Source: Chloroflexota bacterium (lineage in GTDB: Bacteria; Chloroflexota; Limnocylindria; Limnocylindrales; CSP1-4). Taken from it: a DNA stretch of 64,000 nt. The DNA is taken from positions 1 through 64,000 of the forward strand of contig JADMIG010000014.1 of assembly GCA_015478725.1 (NCBI GenBank), written 5' to 3'. The notes under the pieces were generated by a model that ran no database searches, was not told where the DNA came from, and saw only the letters and a program-made list of their open reading frames with translations. Numbering within the stretch: the stretch's first letter is position 1; every line of letters starts with the position of its first letter. Both the position numbers and the translations under genes were made by a program. Of this stretch, positions 1 to 10,240 are shown in pieces.

Positions 1-139
1 CCCCCCCGTGCCCGCCCGCACCCCCCGACGCGCGCCCCGCCCGCCCGCGCCCCTCGCACGATCGCGCCGCGCCGAACGGACGGCGGTACACTCGTCGCGA
101 CGTTCGGCAGCCGACCCACAGCGCTCGAGGAGACGACCC

Positions 140-2089
140 GTGCCGAAGAGCTACACCCGCCTGACGACCCCGCTCGTCCGTGACGGCGTCGTGAATGGCG
201 ACCGCCGCACGGGCATGCTCCGGCCGGCGACCTGGGACGAGGCGCTCAACCGTACCGTGACCGGGCTCCAGGCAGCGAAGGCGGCCCACGGCCCGACGAC
301 GTTCGGCCTCTTCAGCTGCAGCAAGGCCACGAACGAGGTGAACTTCGCCGCCCAGAAGTTCAGCCGGACGGTCCTCGGCAGCAACAACATCGACAGCTGC
401 AACCGGACCTGACACGCCCCATCGGTCGCCGGTCTGGCGACCATCTTCGGTGCCGGCGGTGGCACGAGCTCCTACCGCGAGGCTGAGGAGACGGACCTCA
501 TCGTCCTCTGGGGCAGCAACGCCCGGGAGACGCATCCGATCTTCTTCCATCATCTCCTCCGCGGAGTGAACAACGGCGCCCGGCTCTACGCGGTGGATCC
601 CCGCCGGACGAGCTCGGCCGAGTGGGCGGACGTCTGGCTGGGGCTCGACGTCGGATCGGACATCGCCCTCGCCAACGCCGTCGGCCGCGAGATCATCGCC
701 TCCGGCCTCGAGCATCGCGAGTTCATCGCCCGGGCGACGTCCGGCTTCGATGCCTACCGGGCGAAGGTCGAGCCGTACACGCTCGAGTACGCCGAGCGCG
801 AGACGGGCGTCCCGGCGGACGCCATCCGGGACCTCGCCCACGCGTACGCCACGGCCGACAAGGCGATGATCTGCTGGACCCTCGGCATCACCGAACACCA
901 CAACGCCGTCGACAACGTCCTCGCGCTCATCGACCTCGCGCTGCTCACCGGCCACGTCGGCCGCTATGGGAGCGGCGTGAACCCGCTCCGTGGCCAGAAC
1001 AACGTCCAGGGCGGCGGGGACATGGGAGCGCTGCCGGACCGGCTGCCCGGTTTCCAGTACGTCGAGAACGACGCGCTCCGGGCGAAGTTCGACCGGGAAT
1101 GGGGCGTGCCGGTGCCGCCGAAGCGCGGCTGGCACATGTCCGGGATGTTCGATGCGATGGACCGCGGCGAGCTCAGCGCCCTCTACGTCATCGGCGAGAA
1201 CCCGATGCAGTCGGAGGCGGACCAGCACCGGACACGGCGGCTCCTCGAAGGGCTCGAGTTCATCGTGGTCCAGGACATCTTCCTCACGAAGACCGCCGAG
1301 ATCGCCGACGTCGTCCTGCCGGCCACAGCCGCCTGGGCCGAAGCCGAGGGGACGGTGACGAACTCCGAGCGCCGGGTCCAGCGCGTCCGCAAGGCGCTCG
1401 AACCGCCCGGGGAGGCCCGCGACGACCTGTGGATCGTCTACGAGCTCGCCCGCCGGATGGGAAGCGACTGGGGCGAGGCGTCCGCCGAGCGGACATGGGA
1501 CGAGGTCCGACGGCTGGCGCCGCCGTTCGCCGGGATGAGCTACCGCCGCCTCGAGGAGCTCGGCGGGATCCAGTGGCCGTGCTACGACGAGACGCATCCG
1601 GGCGAGCTCTTCCTCCACAGCCGCCTGTGGGAGGATCCCGTCCCGGGCAACCGGGCGCCGTTCGTCGCGGTCGACCACGACCCACCGGTCGATCGCCTGA
1701 CGGAGGACTTCCCGGTCCGCCTCACGACAGGCCGCCGGCTCGACTCGTACAACACCGGCGTGCAGTCCGGCGGATACCGGTCGCCGCTCCGTCGGGGCGA
1801 GTCTCTCGACCTGTCGCCGGAGGACATCGCGACCTACGGGCTCGAGAGCGGCGAGCGCGTCCGTGTGATCTCGCGGCGGGGCGAGCTCGTCGCGCCGGTG
1901 CGGATCGACCCGTCGCTCCGGGCCGGCCTCGCGTTCATGACGCTCCATTTCCAGGACGACGTCGCGACGAACCTCCTGACGATCGACGCGACGGACCCGA
2001 AATCCGGCACGGCCGAGTTCAAGGCGACGGCGATCCGGATCGAGAAGCTGCCGGTCGCCCTCGCGACGGCCTCGGCTCGCGCCGGCTGA
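140..2089 (+). CDS. fdhA: Formate dehydrogenase catalytic subunit, selenocysteine-containing
   Basis: Molybdenum- or tungsten-dependent catalytic part of a cytoplasmic formate dehydrogenase (formate to CO2). The frame reads through an in-frame TGA at 410-412 (residue 91), taken as selenocysteine: NRT-U-HAPSVAGL matches the active-site U-H pair of E. coli FdhF, and the frame continues homologous to 2089 (GQNNVQG, VQDIFLTKTAE, then a molybdopterin dinucleotide-binding domain from about residue 520). GTG 140 is preceded by GAGGAG 7 nt upstream; the open frame above it has no recognisable protein sequence. The [4Fe-4S] domain that normally starts this family is absent. The protein begins at RLTTPLVR, just where that domain ends, and the missing part is encoded at 6061-7077. 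A TACACT box at 87-92 could be the -10. Software that stops at TGA will break this gene into two ORFs. Confidence 0.9.
410..449 (+). promoter_or_regulatory. Bacterial SECIS element for UGA decoding
   Basis: Directly after the TGA lies a perfect 7-bp stem, GGTCGCC (424-430) with GGCGACC (436-442), closed by the loop GGTCT (431-435). The loop sequence and the lead-in TGACACG..CCCATCGGT closely resemble the fdhF SECIS of E. coli, whose apical GGUCU loop is bound by SelB. This supports recoding of 410-412 rather than termination. The selA/selB/selC/selD genes this needs are not in the window. Confidence 0.85.
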
Positions 2090-2095
2090 CGGCCG

Positions 2096-3349
2096 ATGGC
2101 AGTTCGGCTCATCCGCACGATCGGAACGCTCGTCGCGGTCGCGGCGATCGCGGGCTGCGGCTCGACCTCGATCTCCCTGGCCCAGCCGTCGCCAACCGGG
2201 GTCGCCGGACCGAGCGCGTCCGTCGCACCGGGCGCTCCATCGGGAGCGCCGTCCGGGGCGCCCGGACCCTCGCCGATCGTCGGTCCGACCGCGTCGCCCT
2301 CCTCCAACCCATCGCCCTCCTCCCGACCGAGCGCGTCCCCGGCCGTGGCGTTCACGCCGACCGCCGTGACGTTCGTGTCGGCGAACGACGGCTGGGTCAT
2401 CGGCACTGTTCCCTGCTCGGCCGGTTCGTGCCTCGCCGTCAGGCGCACGACGGATGGCGGTCGGACGTGGACCGCTGCGCCGGCGCCTGCCGCGGTGCCG
2501 TCGGCCGGGATCGGGCAGCCCGGCGTGTCGTCCATCCGGTTCGCCGACCCGCTCGACGGCTGGTCATTCGGATCGAGCCTGTGGGCGACGCACGATGGCG
2601 GGGCGACCTGGCATCCCACGTCCGTGCCGGGCCTGCCGGCGGACTCCGTCATGGGACTTGAGGCTTCCGGCGGCACCGTCACCGCTCTCGTCGCGGATAC
2701 CGCTGGCGCGATCCGGCTCGCGACGAGCCCGGTCGCCACGGACGCCTGGCACGTGACCGGGCCGGCGGTCAGCCTGGGCGCCGGGCCCGTCCCGCGCCCG
2801 AACCTCGTCCTGAGCCGCTCCGCCGGCTGGCTCCTCGAGGTCGATCGGACAGTGATCGCACCCGGCGCCCGCCTCGTCGGTGGCACGTGGCGGACCTGGC
2901 AGCCGCCCTGCGCGACGGCGAACGGACCGGCGCTCCTCGCCGCCGCGGACGCCTCCAATCTCGTCGCCGCGTGCGATGCCGGCGTCTGGGGACCACCGTC
3001 GGGCGGCTTGCCGATGGGCGCTCACCTCTACCTCTCCCGCGACGGCGGCCTGACCTTCACGCTCGTCGCCGGCACGCTTCCACTCGGCTACCCGTCGTGG
3101 ATCGCGATGCCGACGGCGACCACGATCGCGATCGCCGGCACTCGGACCAGTGGCAGCGCGATCGCGATCTCCGCGGACAGCGGGCGGACCTGGCGGGTCG
3201 TGACCGTGGGTTCGGCGACTGAGGCGATCACGTATCTCGGCTTCACGACCGCGACCCAGGGCGTCGCGATCGCGACCGACCAGGCCGGCGGCGGGCGGCT
3301 GCTCATGACCCGCGATGGCGGGAGGAGCTGGTCGCCGGTCGCCTTCTGA
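2096..3349 (+). CDS. BNR/Ycf48-like beta-propeller lipoprotein
   Basis: Exported lipoprotein of 417 residues. The N-terminus has a basic start, a hydrophobic stretch and the lipobox AIAGC, then a Ser/Pro/Gly-rich linker to about residue 80. The rest contains repeated Asp-box motifs typical of sialidase/Ycf48 propellers (TTDGGRTW, THDGGATW, SRDGGLTF, SADSGRTW, TRDGGRSW). Such domains usually bind or scaffold other molecules; no enzymatic role can be read here. It starts 6 nt after the formate dehydrogenase stop and may be co-transcribed with it, but a functional link is not shown. The linker is very GC-rich, as in other lipoproteins of this window. Confidence 0.8.
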   Translation: MAVRLIRTIGTLVAVAAIAGCGSTSISLAQPSPTGVAGPSASVAPGAPSGAPSGAPGPSPIVGPTASPSSNPSPSSRPSASPAVAFTPTAVTFVSANDGWVIGTVPCSAGSCLAVRRTTDGGRTWTAAPAPAAVPSAGIGQPGVSSIRFADPLDGWSFGSSLWATHDGGATWHPTSVPGLPADSVMGLEASGGTVTALVADTAGAIRLATSPVATDAWHVTGPAVSLGAGPVPRPNLVLSRSAGWLLEVDRTVIAPGARLVGGTWRTWQPPCATANGPALLAAADASNLVAACDAGVWGPPSGGLPMGAHLYLSRDGGLTFTLVAGTLPLGYPSWIAMPTATTIAIAGTRTSGSAIAISADSGRTWRVVTVGSATEAITYLGFTTATQGVAIATDQAGGGRLLMTRDGGRSWSPVAF

Positions 3350-3362
3350 GCGGGAGCGGCTC

Positions 3363-3755
3363 TCAGGCGGGCGAGACGACCGGCAGGCCGAGGGCGCGCG
3401 CGGCGGCGGCGAGGCGCAGGTCGTAGGTGACGAAGGCGGCCAGGTCGGCCCCGAGTGTGAGTGCGGTGGCGAGATGGATCGCGTTGAGCGTGCGCAATTC
3501 GGGCGGCTCGAGGCTCGACGCCCGCTCGGCGATGTGGGCCGCCACCGCGATGACCTCGACGGACGCCACGATCCTCTCGAGGTGGCCCGGGTCGTGCGGC
3601 CGCCGCGCGGTGGCTCGCCGGGTCTCGACGATCCCGATGAGGCTGGTCATCACCCGCTCGCTCTCGACGTACCACCGCTGCATCTCCGCCGACCCGGGCT
3701 CCTCCACGGCGAGCTTCACGAGCGCCGAGGCATCCGCGTAGGTGACCGCGGTCAC
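3363..3755 (-). CDS. vapC: VapC-family PIN-domain toxin
   Basis: PIN-domain ribonuclease toxin (130 residues) of a type II toxin-antitoxin pair; VapC proteins cleave tRNA or rRNA. Acidic residues visible: Asp in YADASALVKL, Glu in IVETRRA and Asp in FVTYDLRL. The third conserved acidic position, usually TLDAIHLA, reads TLNAIHLA, so one metal ligand is Asn; activity may be reduced. The gene overlaps its antitoxin at 3752-3755 (ATGA). The pair sits on the opposite strand between parts of the formate dehydrogenase locus. Confidence 0.88.
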   Translation of the reverse strand: MTAVTYADASALVKLAVEEPGSAEMQRWYVESERVMTSLIGIVETRRATARRPHDPGHLERIVASVEVIAVAAHIAERASSLEPPELRTLNAIHLATALTLGADLAAFVTYDLRLAAAARALGLPVVSPA

Positions 3756-4051
3756 CGGTCGTCCTCGTCGCGCATCTCCTGGAGGATCTCGCTGATAGGT
3801 CGACCGGGGATCTTCGGCGGCGGAGGAAGCGTCCGATGGTCCATCGTCGCCGGCGTGATGGCTCCCTCAGCGATGAGGCGGGCAAGGCCGATCAGCGGCT
3901 CCGGGCGTCGCGGTTCGAGGCGCGCGACCGGAACGCCGTGCTCCGTGACCTCGAGGCTCTCGCCGGCCTTCACGCGGTCAAGGTAGACGGACAGGTTCTG
4001 ACGCAGCTCACGGACGCCGACCCGGGCCGGCGGTCCGCCCTTCTCGCTCAT
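3752..4051 (-). CDS. vapB: Phd/YefM-type antitoxin (VapB)
   Basis: Antitoxin of the pair with the downstream PIN toxin. Residues 10-50 match the Phd/YefM fold (VGVRELRQNLSVYLDRVKAGE, then TEHGVPVARLEP). The acidic C-terminus (EILQEMRDEDDR) would wrap the toxin. I place the start at ATG 4051: a -10-like TACCGT lies 7 nt upstream, which fits a leaderless message, while the upstream in-frame GTG falls inside that promoter. Expected to repress its own operon through the repeat just upstream. Confidence 0.85.
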   Translation of the reverse strand: MSEKGGPPARVGVRELRQNLSVYLDRVKAGESLEVTEHGVPVARLEPRRPEPLIGLARLIAEGAITPATMDHRTLPPPPKIPGRPISEILQEMRDEDDR

Positions 4052-4069
4052 GTAGCACACGGTAGCACA
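4052..4069 (-). promoter_or_regulatory. vapBC promoter with two direct repeats
   Basis: On the minus strand TGTGCTAC occurs twice with a 10-bp period immediately before the vapB ATG. TACCGT, spanning the junction of the two copies, is a plausible -10 located 7 nt from the start. Repeats on one helical face over the promoter fit an autoregulatory operator, but binding is inferred. Confidence 0.45.
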
Positions 4070-4084
4070 TCATGCTGCGATTGA

Positions 4085-4125
4085 GCCCGCCGGGGAGCCC
4101 GGCCCGCCGGGGAGCCCGGCCCGCC
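4085..4125. repeat. Tandem 17-bp repeat between vapB and the diaphorase gene
   Basis: GCCCGCCGGGGAGCCCG is present at 4085-4101 and 4102-4118, followed by a partial third copy. It lies in the divergent intergenic region and does not touch either -10 box. Confidence 0.7.
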
Positions 4126-4173
4126 GCGTGCGACCAGGCCGGCCTCAGCACCCCGGTGCGACAGCCGCGGTAC

Positions 4174-4179
4174 TACACT
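4174..4179 (+). promoter_or_regulatory. -10 box for leaderless diaphorase operon
   Basis: TACACT ends 7 nt before GTG 4187, and no ribosome binding site is visible. This spacing recurs across the window and suggests transcription starts at or next to the start codon. Confidence 0.45.
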
Positions 4180-4186
4180 CCGGCGA

Positions 4187-6060
<1,874 letters not shown>

Positions 6061-6064
<4 letters not shown>

Positions 6065-7077
6065 CGGCCGAGGCGGATATCGCCCGGATCCCGTTCGAGC
6101 CGCCCGCGCGACCGAGCCATCCGCCGGTTCCGCCGCCCGCCGTGGAGCGCCCGCCGGTCGAGCTGACGATCGACGGACGGGCCGTCGCAGTGCCCGCCGG
6201 CTCGACCATCCTCGACGCCTGCCGGGCGCAGGGGATCGACACCCCGACGCTGTGCTACGTCGAGAACCTCACGCCGGTCAACGTTTGCCGCATCTGCGTC
6301 GTCGAGGTCGCCGGGTCGCGGACGCTCGTGCCGGCCTGCTCGCGCCCGGCCGAGGCCGGGATGGACGTTCAGACGGACTCGGAGCGGGTCCGCCTGTCGC
6401 GAAAGATGGTCCTCGAGTTCCTCGGCTCGTCCGTGGACGTATCGCTCGCCGGTCCGCGCGAACCGGACGGGTCGATCGCTGCCTATGCCGCGCGATATGG
6501 CGCGGACCCGAGTCGCTATGGTGACGCCGCCGCGCCGGCAGCCGCGGACGAGCGCGACGCCCGCGAGTCCGGCCACCATCACCCGGCCGCGGGGGAGCCG
6601 ACCGCCGCGACGGTGAGCCAGCCCGTGAAGGTCGACAACGAGCTGTACGTCCGCGACTACAGCCGCTGCATCCTCTGCTACAAGTGCGTCGAGGCATGCG
6701 GCGTGGACGCCCAGAACACGTTCGCCATCGCCGTGGCCGGTCGGGGATTCGACGCCCGGATCTCGACCGAATGGAACGTCGGGCTGCCGGATTCGGCGTG
6801 CGTCTACTGCGGCAACTGCATCGGCGTCTGTCCCACCGGCGCGCTCATGTTCCGCTCGGAGCACGAGATGCGGGCGGCCGGCACGTGGGACGAGTCGGCC
6901 CAGACCGTCACGGAGACGATCTGCCCGTACTGCGGCGTGGGTTGCGCGCTGACCCTCCACGTCCAGGACAACTCGATCGTCAAGGTCAGCTCGCCGATGG
7001 ACTCATCCGTGACGGACGGCCATCTGTGCGTCAAGGGCCGCTTCGGCTTCGAGTTCGTCCAGAACCGCGAGGGCTGA
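6061..7077 (+). CDS. Formate dehydrogenase N-terminal iron-sulphur module (split alpha subunit)
   Basis: A protein of 338 residues equal to the N-terminal third of a large formate dehydrogenase alpha chain. In order: [2Fe-2S] ferredoxin domain (about 35-115; CYVENLTPVNVCRIC and PACSR), an Ala/His-rich linker (150-185), two [4Fe-4S] clusters (CILCYKCVEAC, CVYCGNCIGVCP), and the molybdopterin-enzyme [4Fe-4S] domain (CPYCGVGC, then DGHLCVKGRFGF). It stops at NREG, exactly before the part carried by the gene at 140-2089. The two products probably assemble into one functional alpha subunit that passes electrons to the NuoEF-like protein encoded just upstream (4-nt overlap). This is the proximal cluster domain itself, so the catalytic protein would not be complete without it. 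Confidence 0.88.
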
Positions 7078-7109
7078 TTCCGCGGAGCGGCAGGCGGCCG
7101 CCCGTCGGA

Positions 7110-7955
7110 TCAGATGCCTGCGACCCGCTCGGGATGGGCGTAGACGTTGAACCCGTCCCCGCGGAGGAATCCGATGAGCGTCTGGCCGAGGCGCTCGGCC
7201 GCCTCGACGGCGAGGTCTGAGGGAGCCGAGACCGCGGCGAGGATCGGGATCCCGGCGACCGCTGCCTTCTGGACGATCTCGAAGCTCACCCGCCCAGAGA
7301 CGAGGAGCGCCCGGTCGTGGAGCGGCAGGCGGCCGGCGAGGAGCTCCGCGCCGACGAGCTTGTCGAGCGCGTTGTGGCGACCGACGTCCTCGCGGAGCGT
7401 GACGAGCTCGCCGGTGGGGGTGAAGAGCCCCGCCGCGTGGAGGCCGCCGGTCGCCTCGAAGACGGTCTGGGCGGCGCGGAGCGCGCTCGGCAGGCCGAGG
7501 ATGACGTCCCGGTGGATGACCGGCTGACCCTCCGGCAGGGGATCGCAGCGGACCGCGACGTCGTCGATCGAAGCCTTCCCGCAGATGCCGCAGCTCGCCG
7601 TGGCGACGAAATGACGCTCGGCGATGCGGGTCGTGTCGAATGGGCGACGGAGGCGGACCGTCACGACGTCATCCGGCTGGGCGAGCGCGGCGGGATCGCC
7701 GACCTCCACGGCCGCGACGTCCTCGGGTCCGTCGATGAGGCCCTCCGTCCGCAGGAACCCCACGGCGAGCTCGGCCTCCGAGCCCGGGGTCCGCATGGTC
7801 ACGGCGACCGCGACCGGCTGCTGCGCGGGCCCTGCCGCCCGGATCTCCATCGGCTCCTCGCCGACGAGGGTATCCGGCCGATGGTCGACGCTCGCGCCCC
7901 GGACGGCGATGATCGCGGCCCGCGCGGTGCGGCGTGTCGGGAACTGGTCCGTCAC
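7110..7955 (-). CDS. fdhD: FdhD sulphurtransferase for formate dehydrogenase cofactor
   Basis: FdhD passes sulphur from a cysteine desulphurase to the molybdenum cofactor and is needed for formate dehydrogenase activity, so it fits the adjacent locus. Visible motifs: EEPMEIR, the sulphur-relay motif SCGICGK, REDVGRHNALDKL and SGRVSFEIVQKA. The start is uncertain: GTG 7955 begins 25 nt after the stop of the upstream DUF2277 gene and gives a usual-length N-terminus. An ATG at 8030 would add 25 unrelated residues and overlap DUF2277 by 50 nt. Convergent with the iron-sulphur module gene. Confidence 0.88.
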   Translation of the reverse strand: MTDQFPTRRTARAAIIAVRGASVDHRPDTLVGEEPMEIRAAGPAQQPVAVAVTMRTPGSEAELAVGFLRTEGLIDGPEDVAAVEVGDPAALAQPDDVVTVRLRRPFDTTRIAERHFVATASCGICGKASIDDVAVRCDPLPEGQPVIHRDVILGLPSALRAAQTVFEATGGLHAAGLFTPTGELVTLREDVGRHNALDKLVGAELLAGRLPLHDRALLVSGRVSFEIVQKAAVAGIPILAAVSAPSDLAVEAAERLGQTLIGFLRGDGFNVYAHPERVAGI

Positions 7956-7980
7956 GACCGGCGAGTCGGAGGCGGCCTGG

Positions 7981-8190
7981 TCACGACGCGGCGAGTCGGT
8001 CGAGAAGCCGGCTCGATGCGGCGGCGACATCGGCGACGGCTGCCTCGAACGCCTCGGCGTTCCTCCGACTCGGCACCCGGTAGCCGCTCACCTTGCGGAT
8101 GAACTGCAGCGCAGCGGCCTGTACCTCGTCGGGTGTCGCGGGCGGGACGGATGGGTCGGTTCTGCGCAGGGTCCTGATCGATCGGCACAT
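7981..8190 (-). CDS. DUF2277 family protein
   Basis: Small protein of 69 residues matching DUF2277 along its whole length (MCRSIRTL at the start, AALQFIRKVSGYRVPS in the middle, AASSRLLDRL at the end). Function is unknown; the family is found mostly in Chloroflexi and Actinobacteria, which fits the proposed host. I choose ATG 8190 because the family starts with MCR; upstream in-frame residues are not conserved. It lies just upstream of fdhD on the same strand and may be co-transcribed. Confidence 0.85.
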   Translation of the reverse strand: MCRSIRTLRRTDPSVPPATPDEVQAAALQFIRKVSGYRVPSRRNAEAFEAAVADVAAASSRLLDRLAAS

Positions 8191-8255
8191 GGCGCCACGG
8201 TACGGCGAGCCCGGGGTTGTGTCCAGAGTGCGCATTCAGGTAGTCACCTGCGTAC

Positions 8256-8283
8256 TTGACTATTCGTGTGGCTAGTCTAGTAT
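8256..8283 (+). promoter_or_regulatory. Promoter of the MNT-HEPN operon
   Basis: TTGACT (8256-8261) and TAGTAT (8278-8283) are 16 bp apart. The -10 ends 6 nt before GTG 8290, so the transcript is probably leaderless. The region is locally AT-rich against a GC-rich background. Confidence 0.6.
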
Positions 8284-8289
8284 TCAGTA

Positions 8290-8928
8290 GTGGATCTCTC
8301 GCACCCAATCCGTGGCATCATCCCGACGCTCGACGCGCCGGTCCTCGAGGTCCTTGCCGGCACGACCCGTGGGCTCTCCGGGCGCGAGGTTCACCGCCTC
8401 GCCGGCACCGGCAGCGTCCGCGGCGTCCAGCTCGTCCTGGCACGCCTCGTCGCGCAAGGGCTTGTCAGCGCCGAGGAACATGCCAGTGCGACCCTGTACG
8501 CGGCGAACCGCGCGCACCTCGCCTGGCCGGCACTCGAGGATCTCATCGGCCTCCGCCGTCACGTCCTGGATCAGATCCGGGCCGCCGTCGCCGGCTGGAC
8601 GATTGCCCCACTTCACGTGTCGCTCTTCGGGAGTGCCGCGCGGCGCGAGGGAAACGCCGGGAGCGACATCGACCTGTTGATTATCCGCCCTGACGCGTTG
8701 GCGGAGGGCGACGAAGTGTGGCAGACACAGATCGACGCGCTCCGTGATCGCCTCCTGATCTGGACGGGAAACCGGTGTCAGGCGTTCGACATTGACCGTG
8801 CCCGACTCGGCGCTCACGTCGCGACAGACGACCCACTGGTGGAGAACTGGCTCAGCGACGGAGTGCCCCTCGCCGGCGAGTCGCTTCGCTCGCTCGTCGA
8901 CGGCCTCGAGCCCGCGATCCAGCAATGA
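8290..8928 (+). CDS. MNT nucleotidyltransferase antitoxin with N-terminal winged helix
   Basis: 212 residues. Residues about 15-75 look like a winged helix-turn-helix (GLSGREVHRLAG, then QLVLARLVAQGLVS). Residues about 100-180 form a minimal nucleotidyltransferase with the signature GSAARREGNAGSDIDLL. In known MNT-HEPN pairs this enzyme inactivates the HEPN toxin by AMP addition. The fused DNA-binding domain suggests it also regulates its own promoter. GTG 8290 follows a good promoter with no leader. It overlaps the HEPN gene by ATGA. Confidence 0.8.
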   Translation: MDLSHPIRGIIPTLDAPVLEVLAGTTRGLSGREVHRLAGTGSVRGVQLVLARLVAQGLVSAEEHASATLYAANRAHLAWPALEDLIGLRRHVLDQIRAAVAGWTIAPLHVSLFGSAARREGNAGSDIDLLIIRPDALAEGDEVWQTQIDALRDRLLIWTGNRCQAFDIDRARLGAHVATDDPLVENWLSDGVPLAGESLRSLVDGLEPAIQQ

Positions 8929-9380
8929 GTCCCCGCCGGAGCGGCCGAACTGCACCATGCGACCCCGCCGATGCGGCTGTCCGACTTCGCCACGCCGAGT
9001 CATTCCTCATCGTCGCCGATCTCGTTCTCGACCAGTCGGACGACCAGGTCCTCTCGCTCACGAGTGTTGCAGCGTCGCTCGCCGTCCTCGCCGGGATCGC
9101 CGCAACGGACGCCGCGTGTTGCGCCGCACTCGGGCGGCGTGCCCGCGGCCAGAATCATGATGAGGCGATGATGCTCGTCCGCACGATCGTCCCGGGCGGC
9201 CAGGCAATGGCCCGCGATCTCGGCCGTGTGCTCGCCCTCAAGGACGATGCACAGTACGGAGTCCTGACGGTATCGCCCGAGCGTGCCCGAGCGTCCGTCG
9301 GCTGGGCGCGGAGACTTGCCGCGGCGGCGCGTGAGGTGGTGGCGCCGACCGGCGCCGGCCGTGGAGTCGGCGGACCGTGA
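8925..9380 (+). CDS. HEPN-domain toxin candidate
   Basis: 151-residue helical protein directly after and overlapping the MNT gene. It contains RARGQNH, fitting the catalytic R-x(4-6)-H motif of HEPN ribonucleases, inside an otherwise Ala/Leu-rich helical protein. HEPN toxins cleave RNA and are silenced by their MNT partner. The pairing and the motif are the main support; overall similarity is weak, so it could be a substrate-binding HEPN without nuclease activity. Its end overlaps the next gene by GTGA. Confidence 0.7.
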   Translation: MSPRRSGRTAPCDPADAAVRLRHAESFLIVADLVLDQSDDQVLSLTSVAASLAVLAGIAATDAACCAALGRRARGQNHDEAMMLVRTIVPGGQAMARDLGRVLALKDDAQYGVLTVSPERARASVGWARRLAAAAREVVAPTGAGRGVGGP

Positions 9381-10240
9381 TCTTCCTCAAGCTCGTCGCG
9401 TTCGCCGCCGGTGCCTTCCTCGCGACCCGGGCGGTCATGTCCGCGATCCGCGTCGTCGTCCTCCCGCGTGCCTCGAACGAGCCGGTCGCGCGCTTCGTGT
9501 TCGTCACCACCCGTCGCCTGTTCGATGCGTTCAGCCCCCCGCGCAAGCCCTATGCGTTCCGGGATCACGTCCTCGCCTACCTCGCCCCGGTGTCGTTGCT
9601 CCTCCTGCCGGTCGTCTGGTTGACGCTGGTCCTCGCCGGATACACGGCGATCTTCTGGGCGCTCGGCGTCGACTCGTGGAGCGCCGCGCTCCGGGTGAGC
9701 GGCTCATCGCTCCTGACCCTCGGCTTCGCCCCGTCCGCGGGGCTGCCCCAGGACCTCGCCGCGTTCAGCGAGGCCGGCATCGGCCTGCTCCTCCTCGCCC
9801 TCCTCATCGCGTACCTGCCGACGATGTACGCCGCGTTCTCGCGGCGCGAGCTTGCGGTCAACCTCCTCGAGGTCCGGGCGGACTCGCCGCCCACGGCGGT
9901 GGCGATGCTCCAGCGATTCCACCGCCTCGGGACGATGGACCAGCTCCACGGCCAGTTCCTCGTCTGGGAGACCTGGTTCGCCGACATCGAGGAGACCCAC
10001 ACCTCCCTCGGTGCGCTCGCCTTCTTTCGATCGCCGCAGCGCGACCACTCGTGGGTCAATGCGGCAGGGGCGATCATGGACTGCGCCGCCCTGAGACCCT
10101 CATCGCCCTGGCCCGGATCACGATGGCACCGCCCGCCCGCTGGAACGGCCGTCCGTGGGAGGTCATCGAGCCGGTGCACCCGGCACGGACCCGCCAGGGC
10201 TGACGCTCAGCCGCCAGGGCTGACGCTCAGCCGACGCTGA
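9377..10240 (+). CDS. Potassium-channel-like membrane protein, probably truncated at the C-terminus
   Basis: Membrane protein with hydrophobic segments near residues 2-25, 70-100 and 130-155. GSSLLTLGFAP between the latter two resembles the pore loop of two-TM potassium channels. A cytoplasmic region (RRELAVNLLEVRADSPP, SPQRDHSWVNAAGAIMD) follows. After AAGAIMDCAAL, near 10095, the sequence changes to an Arg/Pro/Ser-rich stretch unlike a protein core, and the family's usual C-terminal helices are missing. A deletion or frameshift near 10090-10100 is likely; another frame reads LIALARITMAPPARWNG to 10203. GTG 9377 overlaps the HEPN stop. Confidence 0.65.
   Translation: MIFLKLVAFAAGAFLATRAVMSAIRVVVLPRASNEPVARFVFVTTRRLFDAFSPPRKPYAFRDHVLAYLAPVSLLLLPVVWLTLVLAGYTAIFWALGVDSWSAALRVSGSSLLTLGFAPSAGLPQDLAAFSEAGIGLLLLALLIAYLPTMYAAFSRRELAVNLLEVRADSPPTAVAMLQRFHRLGTMDQLHGQFLVWETWFADIEETHTSLGALAFFRSPQRDHSWVNAAGAIMDCAALRPSSPWPGSRWHRPPAGTAVRGRSSSRCTRHGPARADAQPPGLTLSRR

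Noticed and set aside
8-139. N-terminal extension of the formate dehydrogenase
   Set aside because: Arg/Pro/Ala low-complexity translation; GTG 140 has a ribosome site and matches the domain border.
410-412. TGA as a true stop making two short genes
   Set aside because: Homology continues in frame and a SECIS hairpin follows, so recoding is the better reading.
622-2661. 679-residue frame overlapping the formate dehydrogenase gene
   Set aside because: Arg/Pro-rich translation of another frame; the dehydrogenase frame explains the region.
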